Source of the DNA: NAT127 sp041655035
GTDB lineage: Bacteria; Pseudomonadota; Gammaproteobacteria; Pseudomonadales; Porticoccaceae
Direction: 5' to 3'
NCBI GenBank assembly: GCA_041655035.1
Contig: JBAZCN010000034.1
Coordinates: 1-29,119 of the forward strand
DNA length: 29,119 bases
Each line of letters starts with the position of its first letter. Position 1 is the stretch's first letter. Position numbers and translations under genes: made by a program. The notes under the pieces are model-generated. The model did no database searches. It saw only the letters and a list, made by a program, of their open reading frames with translations, and had not been told where the DNA came from. Shown piece by piece: positions 13,466 through 23,338 of the stretch.

Positions 13466-14488
13466 TCACTCATTTCCGGTGGCGGCAATTTTATCCTGCC
13501 AGTCGAGCAGGACATCGATCATCCGGTTGACGTAGCCCCACTCGTTGTCGAACCAGACCAATACTTTCACCAGCCGCGCTCCGGCCACCCGGGTCTGGCT
13601 GGCGTCGACGATACCAGAGCGCGGATCGTGGTTGAAATCGCAGGAGGCCAGCGGCTCCTCGGTATAACCCAGAATGCCCGGCAGCGCCTCGGCGGCGGCC
13701 CGCAACAGACGGTTGACGTCGCTGACACTGGTATCGCGGCCCACAGTCACCGACAGGTCGATAGCGGAGACATTCTGGGTGGGTACCCGCATCGCCTGGG
13801 CCTCGATACGACCGGCCAGTTCCGGCATCACCCGGTCGATGCCCCGCGCCAGACGGGTATCCACCGGAATCATCGACTGGATGGCCGCGCGGGTCTTGCG
13901 CAGGTCGGTGTTGTGATATGAGTCCAGCAGCGGCTGATCGTTCATCGCCGAATGGATCGTGGTGATCACCCCGGCCTCGATGGCCAGATGGCGGTGCAGG
14001 CAGTCGAGTACCGGCACCACGCAGTTGGTGGTGCACGACGCGGCGGACACGATGCGGTGCTCGCCGCGGAGCTGCTGCTGGTTGATACCGTGGACGATGG
14101 TGGCATCGACATCCGCCCGGGCGGGCTGGGAGAACAGCACCCGGCCGGCGCCGGCGACAAGGTGTTTTTCCGCCAGCGCGCGCTCGTCGAAGGTGCCGGA
14201 GCACTCCAGCACGATATCGATATCCGGCCAGCGCAGATCATCGAGATTGGCCACATGGCTGATGGCGATGGCCTGACCGTCGACCACCAGTTCGTCACCC
14301 GCCGCCGTCACCTCGCCGGGAAAGCGGCCGTGGGTGGAGTCGTAGCGGGTCAGGTAGCGGATGGTGTCGATATCCGCCAGTTCGTTGATGGCGACCACCC
14401 TGAGCCGCGCGGCCAGGCCGCGCTCGTGGATCGCCCGGAACAGCGAGCGCCCGACCCGGCCGAAGCCGTTGATGGCGAGACGCGCCAT
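13466..14488 (-). CDS. epd: Erythrose-4-phosphate / glyceraldehyde-3-phosphate dehydrogenase (Epd type)
   Basis: A 340-residue NAD-dependent dehydrogenase with the Rossmann start LAINGFGRVGRSLFRAI, the catalytic SAASCTTNC, and C-terminal VLVWFDNEWGYVNRM. Several segments match E. coli Epd and not GapA: VVAINELADIDTIRYL, VLFSQPARADVDATIVHGINQQQLRGEHRIVS, TIHSAMNDQPLLDSYH, RKTRAAIQSMIPVDT and CDFNHDPRSGIVD. Epd makes 4-phosphoerythronate for pyridoxal phosphate synthesis; in bacteria with this operon such enzymes may also act as GAPDH, which sequence alone does not settle. The start ATG overlaps the tkt stop by one base (TGATG), so translation is coupled to tkt. Confidence 0.9.
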   Translation of the reverse strand: MARLAINGFGRVGRSLFRAIHERGLAARLRVVAINELADIDTIRYLTRYDSTHGRFPGEVTAAGDELVVDGQAIAISHVANLDDLRWPDIDIVLECSGTFDERALAEKHLVAGAGRVLFSQPARADVDATIVHGINQQQLRGEHRIVSAASCTTNCVVPVLDCLHRHLAIEAGVITTIHSAMNDQPLLDSYHNTDLRKTRAAIQSMIPVDTRLARGIDRVMPELAGRIEAQAMRVPTQNVSAIDLSVTVGRDTSVSDVNRLLRAAAEALPGILGYTEEPLASCDFNHDPRSGIVDASQTRVAGARLVKVLVWFDNEWGYVNRMIDVLLDWQDKIAATGNE

Positions 14489-16503
14489 CAACCGAGCAAC
14501 GCCTGCACGCGGGCGACGACATTGTCCTCGGTGAAGCCAAAATACTTGAACAGCTCGCCGGCCGGCGCCGAGGCTCCGAACGTGGTCATGCCCACCACGT
14601 CGCCGTCGAGGCCCACGTACTTGCGCCAGAAATCGGCATGGGCGGCCTCCACCGCCACCCGCGCCCGCACCGCCGGGGACAGCACGCTGTCGCGGTAATC
14701 ACGGTCCTGGGCATCGAACAGCTCGGTACAGGGCATGGAGACCACCCGCACCCGGCGCCCGGCGGCGGCCAGCTTGTCCGCCGCCGCCACCGCCAGGCCG
14801 ACTTCCGAACCGGTGGCGATCAGGATCGCCTCGGGCTCGCCCTGGCTGTCGCGAAGGATATAACCGCCCTTGGCGATGGCCGCCAGCTGCCGGTCGTCGC
14901 GCTGCTGGTGGGCCAGGTTCTGGCGCGAGAAGATCAGCGCGCTCGGGCCGTCGCGCCGCTCGATGGCGGCCTTCCAGGCCACGGCGGATTCCACCGCGTC
15001 GCACGGCCGCCAGGTATTCATGTTGGGCGTGGTGCGCAGATTGGTGAGCTGTTCCACCGGCTGGTGGGTGGGGCCATCCTCACCGAGGCCGATGGAGTCA
15101 TGGGTGAAGACGAAGATGCTCTGCTGCTTCATCAATGCCGCCATGCGCACCGCGTTGCGGCAGTATTCCATGAACACCAGGAAGGTCGCGCCATAGTTGA
15201 TGAAGCCGCCGTGCAGCGCGATGCCGTTCATGATCGCCGCCATGGCGAATTCCCGCACCCCGTAGTGGAGATAGTTGCCGCTGGCGTCCTCCGCGGCAAT
15301 GGCTTTCGAACCCTTCCAGATGGTCAGGTTGGAGCCGGCGAGATCCGCCGAACCACCGAACAGTTCCGGCAGCAGCGGGCCGTAGGCGTCGAGGCAGTTC
15401 TGCGAGGCCTTGCGGCTGGCGATGCTGTCGCCCTTCTCCTGGCAGGCGCGGATATAGGCATCCGCGTCGGCGGCGAAACTGGCGGGCAATTCACCGGAGA
15501 GGCGGCGCACCAGTTCGGTGGCCAGTTCCGGATAGGCCGTGCTGTAGGCGTCGAGCCGCTGCTGCCAGGTCATTTCCTCCCGCTTGCCGCGGCCGCGGGC
15601 ATCCCAGCTCTCGCGGATGGCCGCGGGGATCTCGAACGGCGGGTGGTTCCAGCCGAGAGCCTCGCGGGTGGCGGCGATCTCCTCGGCGCCGAGCGGCGCG
15701 CCGTGGCAGACTTCCGACCCGGCCCTGTTGGGTGAGCCGAAGCCGATCACCGTCTTGCAGCAAATCAGGGTGGGCCTGCCGGTCTCGGCGCGGGCCTGCT
15801 CGATGGCACCACGGATCGCCGCCGGATCGTGACCGTCGATGGCGGAAATCACCTGCCAGCCATAGGCCTCGAAGCGTTTTGTGGTGTCATCGGTGAACCA
15901 GGCCGGGGCTTCGGCACTGCCGTTGACCACGCCATCGATAGAGATCCCGTTATCGTCGTAAAAGGCGATCAGCTTGCCAAGGCCCAGGGTGCCCGCCAGG
16001 GAGCAGGCCTCGTGGGAGATCCCCTCCATCAGGCAACCGTCGCCAAGGAAGACATAGGTGTGGTGATCGATGACCTCGTGGCCGGGGCGGTTGAACTGGG
16101 CCGCCAGCACTTTCTCGGCGATGGCCATGCCCACGGCATTGCTGACGCCCTGACCGAGCGGGCCGGTAGTGGTTTCGATACCCGGCGCTTCGCCGTATTC
16201 GGGGTGACCGGCGGTTTTGGAGTGAAGCTGGCGGAAGTTCTTCAATTCCTCGACCGGCAGGTCGTAGCCGGAGAGGTGCAGCAGCGAGTAGAGCAGCATC
16301 GAGCCGTGACCGTTGGACAGCACGAAGCGGTCGCGGTTGGGCCAGTTGGGGCTGCCCGGATGATGGCGGAGGAAGTCGTTCCACAGCACTTCGGCAATAT
16401 CCGCCATGCCCATCGGAGCGCCGGGATGGCCGCTGTTGGCTTGCTGGACGGCATCCATACTGAGGGCGCGGATGGCATTGGCGAGGTTGCGGCGGGATTG
16501 CAT
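14488..16503 (-). CDS. tkt: Transketolase
   Basis: A 671-residue thiamine-diphosphate enzyme that moves two-carbon ketol units between sugar phosphates in the pentose phosphate pathway. Landmarks are AVQQANSGHPGAPMGMADI and LSNGHGSMLLYSLLHLSGYD at the N-terminus, GPLGQG, the ThDP-Mg signature GDGCLMEGISHEA (about 155-167), YDDNGISIDG, and in the pyrimidine domain FVFTHDSIGLGEDGPTHQPVEQL and LRTTPNMNTWRPCDA. It has the full length of bacterial TktA. An AGGAG lies 11 nt before the ATG. It heads the tkt-epd-pgk-fba run; on the same strand phoA ends 105 nt upstream with no convincing terminator between them. Confidence 0.97.
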   Translation of the reverse strand: MQSRRNLANAIRALSMDAVQQANSGHPGAPMGMADIAEVLWNDFLRHHPGSPNWPNRDRFVLSNGHGSMLLYSLLHLSGYDLPVEELKNFRQLHSKTAGHPEYGEAPGIETTTGPLGQGVSNAVGMAIAEKVLAAQFNRPGHEVIDHHTYVFLGDGCLMEGISHEACSLAGTLGLGKLIAFYDDNGISIDGVVNGSAEAPAWFTDDTTKRFEAYGWQVISAIDGHDPAAIRGAIEQARAETGRPTLICCKTVIGFGSPNRAGSEVCHGAPLGAEEIAATREALGWNHPPFEIPAAIRESWDARGRGKREEMTWQQRLDAYSTAYPELATELVRRLSGELPASFAADADAYIRACQEKGDSIASRKASQNCLDAYGPLLPELFGGSADLAGSNLTIWKGSKAIAAEDASGNYLHYGVREFAMAAIMNGIALHGGFINYGATFLVFMEYCRNAVRMAALMKQQSIFVFTHDSIGLGEDGPTHQPVEQLTNLRTTPNMNTWRPCDAVESAVAWKAAIERRDGPSALIFSRQNLAHQQRDDRQLAAIAKGGYILRDSQGEPEAILIATGSEVGLAVAAADKLAAAGRRVRVVSMPCTELFDAQDRDYRDSVLSPAVRARVAVEAAHADFWRKYVGLDGDVVGMTTFGASAPAGELFKYFGFTEDNVVARVQALLG

Positions 16504-16608
16504 GAGGTCGCGCTCCTAGGGTAAGGGGTGTAAAAGGCGGCCATTTTCCCCCACCGGGGCTGCCCAGTAAATAGCCGATGAGAAAGGTCGGACTTTATGT
16601 CTGCCCTG

Positions 16609-18147
16609 TCAACGCGCCGGCGCCAGCGCATGTTTCATGACATGGTAAATATAGCTCTGTTCCTGCACGCCGTGGATCAGGTGCGCCCAGGGGCCGATGG
16701 CATAGATCGCCACATCCTCGCCACCGTGGGTTTCGCCGTAGTGTGGCACCAGGCTCTCCTGGTAGTAATCCCTGCTGGCGGTGTCGATGCCGCGGGTATC
16801 GGCGCGCCCGGGCTTGCCGCCCTTGAGTTCACGCTCGGCAATGGAGCCGAGCACGGCGTGGCCGGGGCCATTGCCGTAGCCGAGCGTGGTGTAGGGCAGG
16901 CCGTCGAGGGCCGGATAGGGTTCGTCTTCAGGCTCGCCACGCTCGTCATTGCCCACCACCTGGCCGAGGATGGGATTGCCACGGGTCGGGTAGCCGGCGA
17001 TGGTCAGCACATGGCTGTGGTCGGCGGTGACGATGAGCAGGGTCTCGTCGCTATCCACTTTGTCCAGCGCCACCTGCACCGCCCGGGCAAAGGCCTGGCC
17101 GTCACTGAGCGCGCGATAGGCGTTGCCGGCGTGGTGGGCATGGTCGATGCGCCCGCCCTCCACCATCAGGAAATAGCCCTCGTCATTGCGGCTGAGGCGA
17201 TCGATGGCCACCGCGGTCATTTCCGCCAACGAGGGCTCGTCGCCGCCAAGCGCCTCCCTGTCCGCTTCGAAATGCATGTGGTTGGGCTCGAACAGGGCGA
17301 GGATCTTGCCCGCCGACGCCACATCGATGGCATCGAACTGCGCCTGATTCCAGGCGTAGACGCCATCCGGGTTGCGCGCCTGCCATTCGGCGATCAGATT
17401 GCGGCCATCTCCCCGCTGGCCGGCCTGGTCGGGATATTCCGGGTCCGGCTCGCCGCGCGGCAGCAGGTGCCGACGGCCACCCCCCATGATCACCTCGATA
17501 CCGTCACCGTGACTGAATTCCACCAGTTGGCGGGCGATGTCGCGGCAGTCGGCGCGCATGGCCTCGGGCACCCAGGTATCGTCCTCCCAGTCCCGGTGGG
17601 GACTGTGGGCATAGGTCGCGGCGGGAGTGGCGTGGGTGATGCGGGTGGTGGTGACCACACCGGTCGCCAGCCCCCGCTGCTCCGCCTGTTCCAGCAGGGT
17701 GGGCAGTGTCGCATCGGCCACCCCGGCGCAGTCGCCGGTGGTAATCTCCGGCCCCAGCGAAATCACCCCGGCGCGGGTCTTGACCCCGGTCATGATGGCG
17801 CTCATGGTGCCGGCGGAATCCGCCGTCTGCTGGTTGGTGTTGTAGGTTTTCGACAGCGCCACGTGGGGGAAGCGCTCGTAGCTGAGGACGTTGTCCTCCC
17901 CCGGCTCACCCCGCGACTGGCCATCGAAAATCCGCGTGGCGGTGACCGAAGCGATGCCGTTGCCGTCGCCGACGAACAGAATCACGTTCTTGGCTCTGCG
18001 GGTGTTGGGCTGCACCGCCAGCGCGGCCTCGAGCGCCGCCTGGCCCTGCGCCCGCCAGTGGGCGGTGGTGCCGCCCTCGCCGGCGCAAACCGGGCCGCCA
18101 GCGGCCAGCAGCACGGCGGCCAGCAGGGTGGATATCTGTCGCGTCAT
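16609..18147 (-). CDS. phoA: Alkaline phosphatase, PhoA family
   Basis: A 512-residue periplasmic phosphomonoesterase with a Sec signal peptide (MTRQISTLLAAVLLAAGGPVCA). The metal and catalytic segments are visible: FVGDGNGIASVTATR (first Asp, residue 61), the nucleophile Ser111 in QTADSAGTMSAIMTG, GGGRRHLLP, MVEGGRIDHAHHAGN, VTADHSH, and a C-terminal ETHGGEDVAIYAIGP with the last His ligand. It is somewhat longer than E. coli PhoA, which is common in marine and soil bacteria. Two ribosome binding sites (AAAGGAGG and AAGGAG) precede the ATG. A Pho-box-like element 64 nt upstream suggests phosphate-starvation control. It lies between sahR and tkt, an unusual place. Confidence 0.95.
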   Translation of the reverse strand: MTRQISTLLAAVLLAAGGPVCAGEGGTTAHWRAQGQAALEAALAVQPNTRRAKNVILFVGDGNGIASVTATRIFDGQSRGEPGEDNVLSYERFPHVALSKTYNTNQQTADSAGTMSAIMTGVKTRAGVISLGPEITTGDCAGVADATLPTLLEQAEQRGLATGVVTTTRITHATPAATYAHSPHRDWEDDTWVPEAMRADCRDIARQLVEFSHGDGIEVIMGGGRRHLLPRGEPDPEYPDQAGQRGDGRNLIAEWQARNPDGVYAWNQAQFDAIDVASAGKILALFEPNHMHFEADREALGGDEPSLAEMTAVAIDRLSRNDEGYFLMVEGGRIDHAHHAGNAYRALSDGQAFARAVQVALDKVDSDETLLIVTADHSHVLTIAGYPTRGNPILGQVVGNDERGEPEDEPYPALDGLPYTTLGYGNGPGHAVLGSIAERELKGGKPGRADTRGIDTASRDYYQESLVPHYGETHGGEDVAIYAIGPWAHLIHGVQEQSYIYHVMKHALAPAR

Positions 18148-18210
18148 TACTCCTTCGCCTCCTTTCCGTCATCAACAAGTGCGCTTGATCCCGCCATCGT
18201 CGCCCGCCTG

Positions 18211-18228
18211 TATGTCAGTGCTATGACC
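18211..18228 (-). promoter_or_regulatory. Pho-box-like element upstream of phoA
   Basis: On the minus strand 18228-18211 reads GGTCATA-GCAC-TGACATA. These are two 7-bp direct repeats, each one mismatch from TGTCATA, with the 4-nt spacer of the PhoB box. It lies 64 nt before the phoA start and points toward it. The match and the target gene agree, but the -10 region is not obvious. Confidence 0.6.
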
Positions 18229-18341
18229 TGGCGCCAACCATCGCCGCGGCACCCTGCGAGCGGCGCCGGCGCCCGTGCCGCGACCCGGGACACGCCGACG
18301 GGCGGCAGTCTATCACTCCCGTCGCCCGGACGGCCCGGCAA

Positions 18342-18365
18342 ATATATCAAAATATTTTGATATAT
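18342..18365 (+). promoter_or_regulatory. 24-bp perfect palindrome, probable SahR operator
   Basis: Half-sites ATATATCAAAAT (18342-18353) and ATTTTGATATAT (18354-18365) are perfect reverse complements with no spacer, in an AT island within very GC-rich surroundings. It lies 27 nt before the sahR ATG, and the right half can overlap a -10 (TATATA/TATAAA). This is the expected position for autoregulation by the ArsR-type regulator encoded next. No second copy was seen before ahcY or metF. Confidence 0.75.
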
Positions 18366-18392
18366 AAAAAAACCGTGCTAGCATCCTCGACC

Positions 18393-19409
18393 ATGAACCC
18401 CGCTCCCGTTGCCGAACACAAGGCCAATGCCCTGGACTCCCTCGCCAGCCTGATGAAGGCCGCGGGCGATCCCCTGCGCCTCGAGATCCTCCGGGTGCTG
18501 CGCAACAACGCCTTCGGTGCCCTGGAGCTGAGCGACATCTTCGCCATGCGCCAGAACGCCATGAGCCACCACCTGAAGATCCTCTCCAGGGCCGGGCTGG
18601 TAACGTTCCGCCGCGAAGGCACCCACATGTTCTATCGGCGCGCTGGTCTGCCGGCGCATTACCACCCGCTGCACCGGGAGATCCTCAACGCCCTCGACGA
18701 GGTGCCCGTCTCCGACGTCATCCTCGCCCGCATCCGCGGCATCGAAGAGGCCAGAACCGCCGCCTCCCGGGAATTCTTCCGCGCCAATGCCGACAAGTTC
18801 CGCGCCCAGCAGGACCTGATCGCCGGCTACCCGCAATACGGTGAGGCGGTGGTGGGCACCCTTGACCGACTGACCGGCGGCCGGCGCCACACGGTAATCG
18901 AGGTCGGCCCCGGTGAGGGCGAACTGCTGGCCGACCTGCACCGCCATTTCGACCGCGTCATCGCCATCGACAATTCCGCCGAGATGCTCGACCGCTCGCG
19001 GCAATTCGCCCTCAGCCGGGGCCTCGACAACGTCGAATTCATCCACGGCGACACCGCCACCGCCCGCGCCCTGGCCCTGTCCGGCGACGTGGTGACACTC
19101 AACATGGTGCTCCACCACACCCCGGCGCCGGCGGCGGTGATCGCCGACCTCGCCAGGCTGCTCAACCCGGAGGGCGTGCTGGTGATCACCGAGCTGTGCC
19201 AGCACGACCAGGATTGGGCGCGCAGCGCCTGCGGCGACCTCTGGCTGGGCTTCGAACCCGACGAGCTCAGCGACTGGGCGGCGGAATCGGGCCTCGCCGA
19301 AGGCAGCGCCGAATACCTGCCGCTCAAAAACGGTTTTCGCATACAACTTCGCCAATTTATCCGCACATCGCCGCCATTGCCGCCAACCCCGCAAGGAGAC
19401 CGCCCATGA
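18393..19409 (+). CDS. sahR: SahR-type regulator: ArsR-family HTH fused to a SAM-methyltransferase-like domain
   Basis: A 338-residue two-domain protein. Residues about 15-92 are an ArsR-family winged helix (AAGDPLRLEILRVL, ELSDIFAMRQNAMSHHLKILSRAGLVTFRREGTHMFYR). Residues about 130-320 are a class I methyltransferase-type Rossmann domain with motif I VIEVGPGEGELLADL (168-182), acidic VIAIDNSAEML and LNMVLHHTPAPAAVIADL. ArsR-methyltransferase fusions beside metK are known as SahR, which senses S-adenosylhomocysteine and controls the SAM cycle; here the methyltransferase fold probably serves as the ligand sensor. The ATG at 18393 was chosen because upstream frames run into the operator. The stop overlaps the metK start (ATGA), so the two are coupled. 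Confidence 0.9.
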   Translation: MNPAPVAEHKANALDSLASLMKAAGDPLRLEILRVLRNNAFGALELSDIFAMRQNAMSHHLKILSRAGLVTFRREGTHMFYRRAGLPAHYHPLHREILNALDEVPVSDVILARIRGIEEARTAASREFFRANADKFRAQQDLIAGYPQYGEAVVGTLDRLTGGRRHTVIEVGPGEGELLADLHRHFDRVIAIDNSAEMLDRSRQFALSRGLDNVEFIHGDTATARALALSGDVVTLNMVLHHTPAPAAVIADLARLLNPEGVLVITELCQHDQDWARSACGDLWLGFEPDELSDWAAESGLAEGSAEYLPLKNGFRIQLRQFIRTSPPLPPTPQGDRP

Positions 19410-20560
19410 GTCACTATAAAATCTTCACCTCCGAATCCGTCTCGGAGGGGCATCCCGACAAGATGGCCGACCAGATTTCCGACGCCGTGCTCGATGCCAT
19501 CCTCCAGGACGACAAGGATGCCCGCGTGGCGGTGGAAACCCTGGTCAAGACCGGGATGGCCGTCATCGCCGGCGAGGTCCGCACCAACACCTATGTCGAT
19601 CTCGAAGACATCGTCCGCCAGGTGATCCTCGACATCGGCTACGACAGCTCCGACGTCGGTTTCGACGGCGCCTCGTGCGCGGTGCTCAATGCCATCGGCA
19701 AACAGTCCGTCGACATCGCCGTCGGCGTCGATGAAAGCGACGGCAAGGAACAGGGCGCCGGCGACCAGGGCCTGATGTTCGGCTACGCCACCAACGAAAC
19801 CGACGTGCTGATGCCAGCCGCCATCTATTACGCCCATCGCCTGGTGGAGCGCCAATCCCACCTGCGCAAGCAAAAAGTGCTGCCCTGGCTGCGTCCCGAC
19901 GCCAAGAGCCAGGTGACCCTGCGCTACGAAAACGGCCTCCCGGTGGCAGTGGACGCCGTGGTGCTGTCGACCCAGCACAATGACGACGTCAGCCTCGCCG
20001 ATCTCCAGGAGGCGGTACTGGAGGAAATCATCAAGCCGGTGCTGCCCGCGGAGTGGTTGCACGAGCGCACCCGCTACCACATCAACCCCACCGGCAAGTT
20101 CGTGATCGGCGGCCCGATGGGCGACTGCGGCCTCACCGGGCGCAAGATCATCGTCGACACCTACGGCGGCATGGCCCACCACGGCGGCGGCGCTTTCTCC
20201 GGCAAGGACCCGTCGAAAGTCGACCGCTCCGCCGCCTATGCGGGCCGCTACGTCGCCAAGAACATCGTCGCCGCCGGGCTTGCCGACCGCTGCGAGATCC
20301 AGGTCTCCTACGCCATCGGCGTGGCGGAACCCACCTCCATCAGCATCAATACCTACGGTACCGGCAAACTCAGCGACGATGAAATCGCCCTGCTGGTGCG
20401 CGAACACTTCGACCTCCGGCCCAAGGGCCTGATCGACATGCTCGACCTGAAACGCCCGATCTACCGGCAAACCGCCGCCTACGGGCACTTTGGCCGCGAG
20501 CTGCCCGATTTCACCTGGGAGAAGACCGACCGGGCGACGGCGCTGAAGGCGGCGCTGTGA
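19406..20560 (+). CDS. metK: S-adenosylmethionine synthetase
   Basis: A 384-residue enzyme that forms SAM from ATP and methionine. Family signatures are present: FTSESVSEGHPDKMADQISDAVLDA at the N-terminus, GAGDQGLMFGYATNET, the P-loop-like GGGAFSGKDPSKVDRSAAY, and the C-terminal RPIYRQTAAYGHFGR. Length is standard. An AAGGAG lies 7 nt before the ATG, inside sahR, and the ATG overlaps the sahR stop (ATGA). It is thus regulated with sahR, presumably through the palindrome at 18342-18365. ahcY follows after 182 nt on the same strand, without a clear terminator in between. Confidence 0.98.
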   Translation: MSHYKIFTSESVSEGHPDKMADQISDAVLDAILQDDKDARVAVETLVKTGMAVIAGEVRTNTYVDLEDIVRQVILDIGYDSSDVGFDGASCAVLNAIGKQSVDIAVGVDESDGKEQGAGDQGLMFGYATNETDVLMPAAIYYAHRLVERQSHLRKQKVLPWLRPDAKSQVTLRYENGLPVAVDAVVLSTQHNDDVSLADLQEAVLEEIIKPVLPAEWLHERTRYHINPTGKFVIGGPMGDCGLTGRKIIVDTYGGMAHHGGGAFSGKDPSKVDRSAAYAGRYVAKNIVAAGLADRCEIQVSYAIGVAEPTSISINTYGTGKLSDDEIALLVREHFDLRPKGLIDMLDLKRPIYRQTAAYGHFGRELPDFTWEKTDRATALKAAL

Positions 20561-20742
20561 GGCGTTTGGCGATTGCCGGCTGGCGGCCCCGCCAGGCCGG
20601 TCTGGCCGCAGTCATCGACGGCTGGAAGCCCTGTCCGCCATCCCGGCGCAGCGCCTGAAAGATCGCCGCAACCGAAATAAACCACCCGCTTTTACGTAAA
20701 CCTGTTACGTGAAACGTGAAACTCCAACGACGAGGACACGCA

Positions 20743-22146
<1,404 letters not shown>

Positions 22147-22242
22147 AGCCGTCGGTATCATAAAACCAGCGGTATCAGGACGTGTTGACGCTTCACCGGC
22201 GACGCAAAAGCAGGTATGGGCCGCTGCCGGGCAACCAGCGCC

Positions 22243-22306
22243 GGTGCGCCCCCTGCGTCGGCGCACCCTATGAGTCACATACCTTATGGAAAGACATAGG
22301 GTGTGC
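22243..22306. repeat. REP-like palindrome with two mutually exclusive hairpins upstream of metF
   Basis: GGTGCGCC (22243-22250) pairs with GGCGCACC (22260-22267) around a 9-nt loop. The segment 22261-22272 (GCGCACCCTATG) also pairs with 22295-22306 (CATAGGGTGTGC) with one mismatch. The two hairpins share GCGCACC, so only one can form at a time. GGTGCGC..GCGCACCCTA units resemble REP-type extragenic repeats known in gammaproteobacteria; alternatively the region works as an attenuator for metF. Confidence 0.5.
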
Positions 22307-22422
22307 TGAGGAACGAAGCGCGCCGCGGGAACTGGCGCAACGCGCAACCTGAAACCGGGAATGTGATACGCCAGCCAGTACCCGGCTTATCACACAAAGC
22401 GAAACAGCAAGGTGTCACCCAC

Positions 22423-23253
22423 ATGCCAACACCCAGAATCAGCTTCGAATTCTTCCCGCCCAAGACCCCGGAGGGAAAGGACAAACTGCTGGCCACCCGC
22501 GACCGGCTGGCGGCAGTGCGGCCGGAATATTTTTCCGTCACCTACGGTGCCGGTGGCTCCACCCGCGACAATACCCGCGATATCGTCACCCGCATCCACA
22601 GCGACGGCCACCAGGTGGCGCCCCATCTCTCCTTCGGCGGCGACAGCCGGGAGGCGGTGCTTGCCCTGCTGCAAAACTACAAGGACGCCGGGGTCCAGCG
22701 GGTGGTGGCGCTGCGCGGCGACGCACCTTCCGGCATGGGTGTCCACAAGCTGGTCAACGCCAACCAACTGGTGGCCATTATCCGCGAAGCCTTTGGCGAC
22801 CACTTCCACATCAGCGTGGCGGCGTACCCGGAGATCCATCCCGATGCGGAAAACTACGACCGGGATATCTTCTGGCTGGGAGAAAAATTCCGCGCCGGCG
22901 CCGATTGTGCGATTACCCAGTATTTCTACAACGCCGACGCCTATGTCTATTTCATGGACCAGTGCGCCAGGGCGGGCATCGACAAGCCGGTGATCCCCGG
23001 CATCATGCCCATCACCAATGTCCAGAGCCTGGTGCGCTTTTCCGATAATTGCGGCGCCGATATCCCGCGCTGGCTGCGGCAGCGCCTCAATGGCTTTGGC
23101 CAGGATCAGGAAGGCCTCAAAGCCTTCGGCACCGAGGTGGTCACCCGGCTCTGTGAAAAACTGCTCGCCGGCGGCGCGCCGGGCTTCCATTTCTATACCA
23201 TGAACCAGGCGGAGCCGACGCTGGGCATTCTCCGCAACCTCGGCATCGACTAA
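22423..23253 (+). CDS. metF: 5,10-Methylenetetrahydrofolate reductase
   Basis: A 276-residue FAD-dependent enzyme that reduces methylene-THF to methyl-THF, the methyl donor for methionine regeneration. Motifs: ISFEFFPPKTPEGKDKL at the start, FSVTYGAGGSTRDNT, VALRGDAPSG, SVAAYPEIHPDA, GADCAITQYFYNADAY and VIPGIMPI near the folate/NADH site. Length is normal for bacterial MetF. Start at 22423 with AAGG about 10 nt upstream. The 276-nt leader contains alternative hairpins and an inverted TGTGATA/TATCACA pair (22362-22368, 22388-22394). It completes the local SAM cycle gene set; no methionine synthase is in the window. Confidence 0.97.
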   Translation: MPTPRISFEFFPPKTPEGKDKLLATRDRLAAVRPEYFSVTYGAGGSTRDNTRDIVTRIHSDGHQVAPHLSFGGDSREAVLALLQNYKDAGVQRVVALRGDAPSGMGVHKLVNANQLVAIIREAFGDHFHISVAAYPEIHPDAENYDRDIFWLGEKFRAGADCAITQYFYNADAYVYFMDQCARAGIDKPVIPGIMPITNVQSLVRFSDNCGADIPRWLRQRLNGFGQDQEGLKAFGTEVVTRLCEKLLAGGAPGFHFYTMNQAEPTLGILRNLGID

Positions 23254-23256
23254 ACA

Positions 23257-23338
23257 TTGCATAGTAGATGTAAACGACCGGGTTCGACATCAAGCCCTCG
23301 ATCGGGCACCCAGCTGTCACGTCGAACCTGCGATGCAA
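23257..23338 (+). other. Nested inverted repeats between metF and rsmE
   Basis: Three nested pairs lie in the 104-nt gap: TTGCAT (23257-23262)/ATGCAA (23333-23338), GGTTCGAC (23281-23288)/GTCGAACC (23321-23328), and GCCC (23294-23297)/GGGC (23304-23307). They could form an extended stem or structured RNA in the rsmE leader. It is not a tRNA: the arms do not fit a cloverleaf. The role is unknown. Confidence 0.4.

Noticed and set aside
16504..16608. TTGACA on the minus strand at the phoA stop as a tkt promoter
   Set aside because: No acceptable -10 lies at 16-18 nt; the evidence is too weak to list as a promoter.
16597..18360. Long plus-strand open frame (587 codons) opposite phoA
   Set aside because: It is antisense to a well-supported phoA with all catalytic motifs. 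The product is low-complexity Gly/Arg/His-rich shadow sequence, as expected in high-GC DNA.
18827..20488. Long minus-strand open frame (553 codons) opposite sahR and metK
   Set aside because: It overlaps two certain genes in antisense, has no recognisable domain or ribosome binding site, and has shadow-like composition.
20561..20742. Possible SAH riboswitch upstream of ahcY
   Set aside because: Such riboswitches often precede ahcY, but I could not recognise the conserved core or pseudoknot, and a SahR-type regulator is present instead. An Infernal search against the SAH riboswitch family would decide.
22362..22394. CRP-like TGTGA..TCACA pair upstream of metF
   Set aside because: The arms are 19 nt apart in the TGTGATA/TATCACA alignment, not the 6-nt spacing of a CRP site.
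23257..23338. tRNA-like gene, suggested by the length near 80 nt and the GGTTCGA string
   Set aside because: The pairs are nested in one stem and not arranged as acceptor, D, anticodon and T arms; no plausible anticodon loop.
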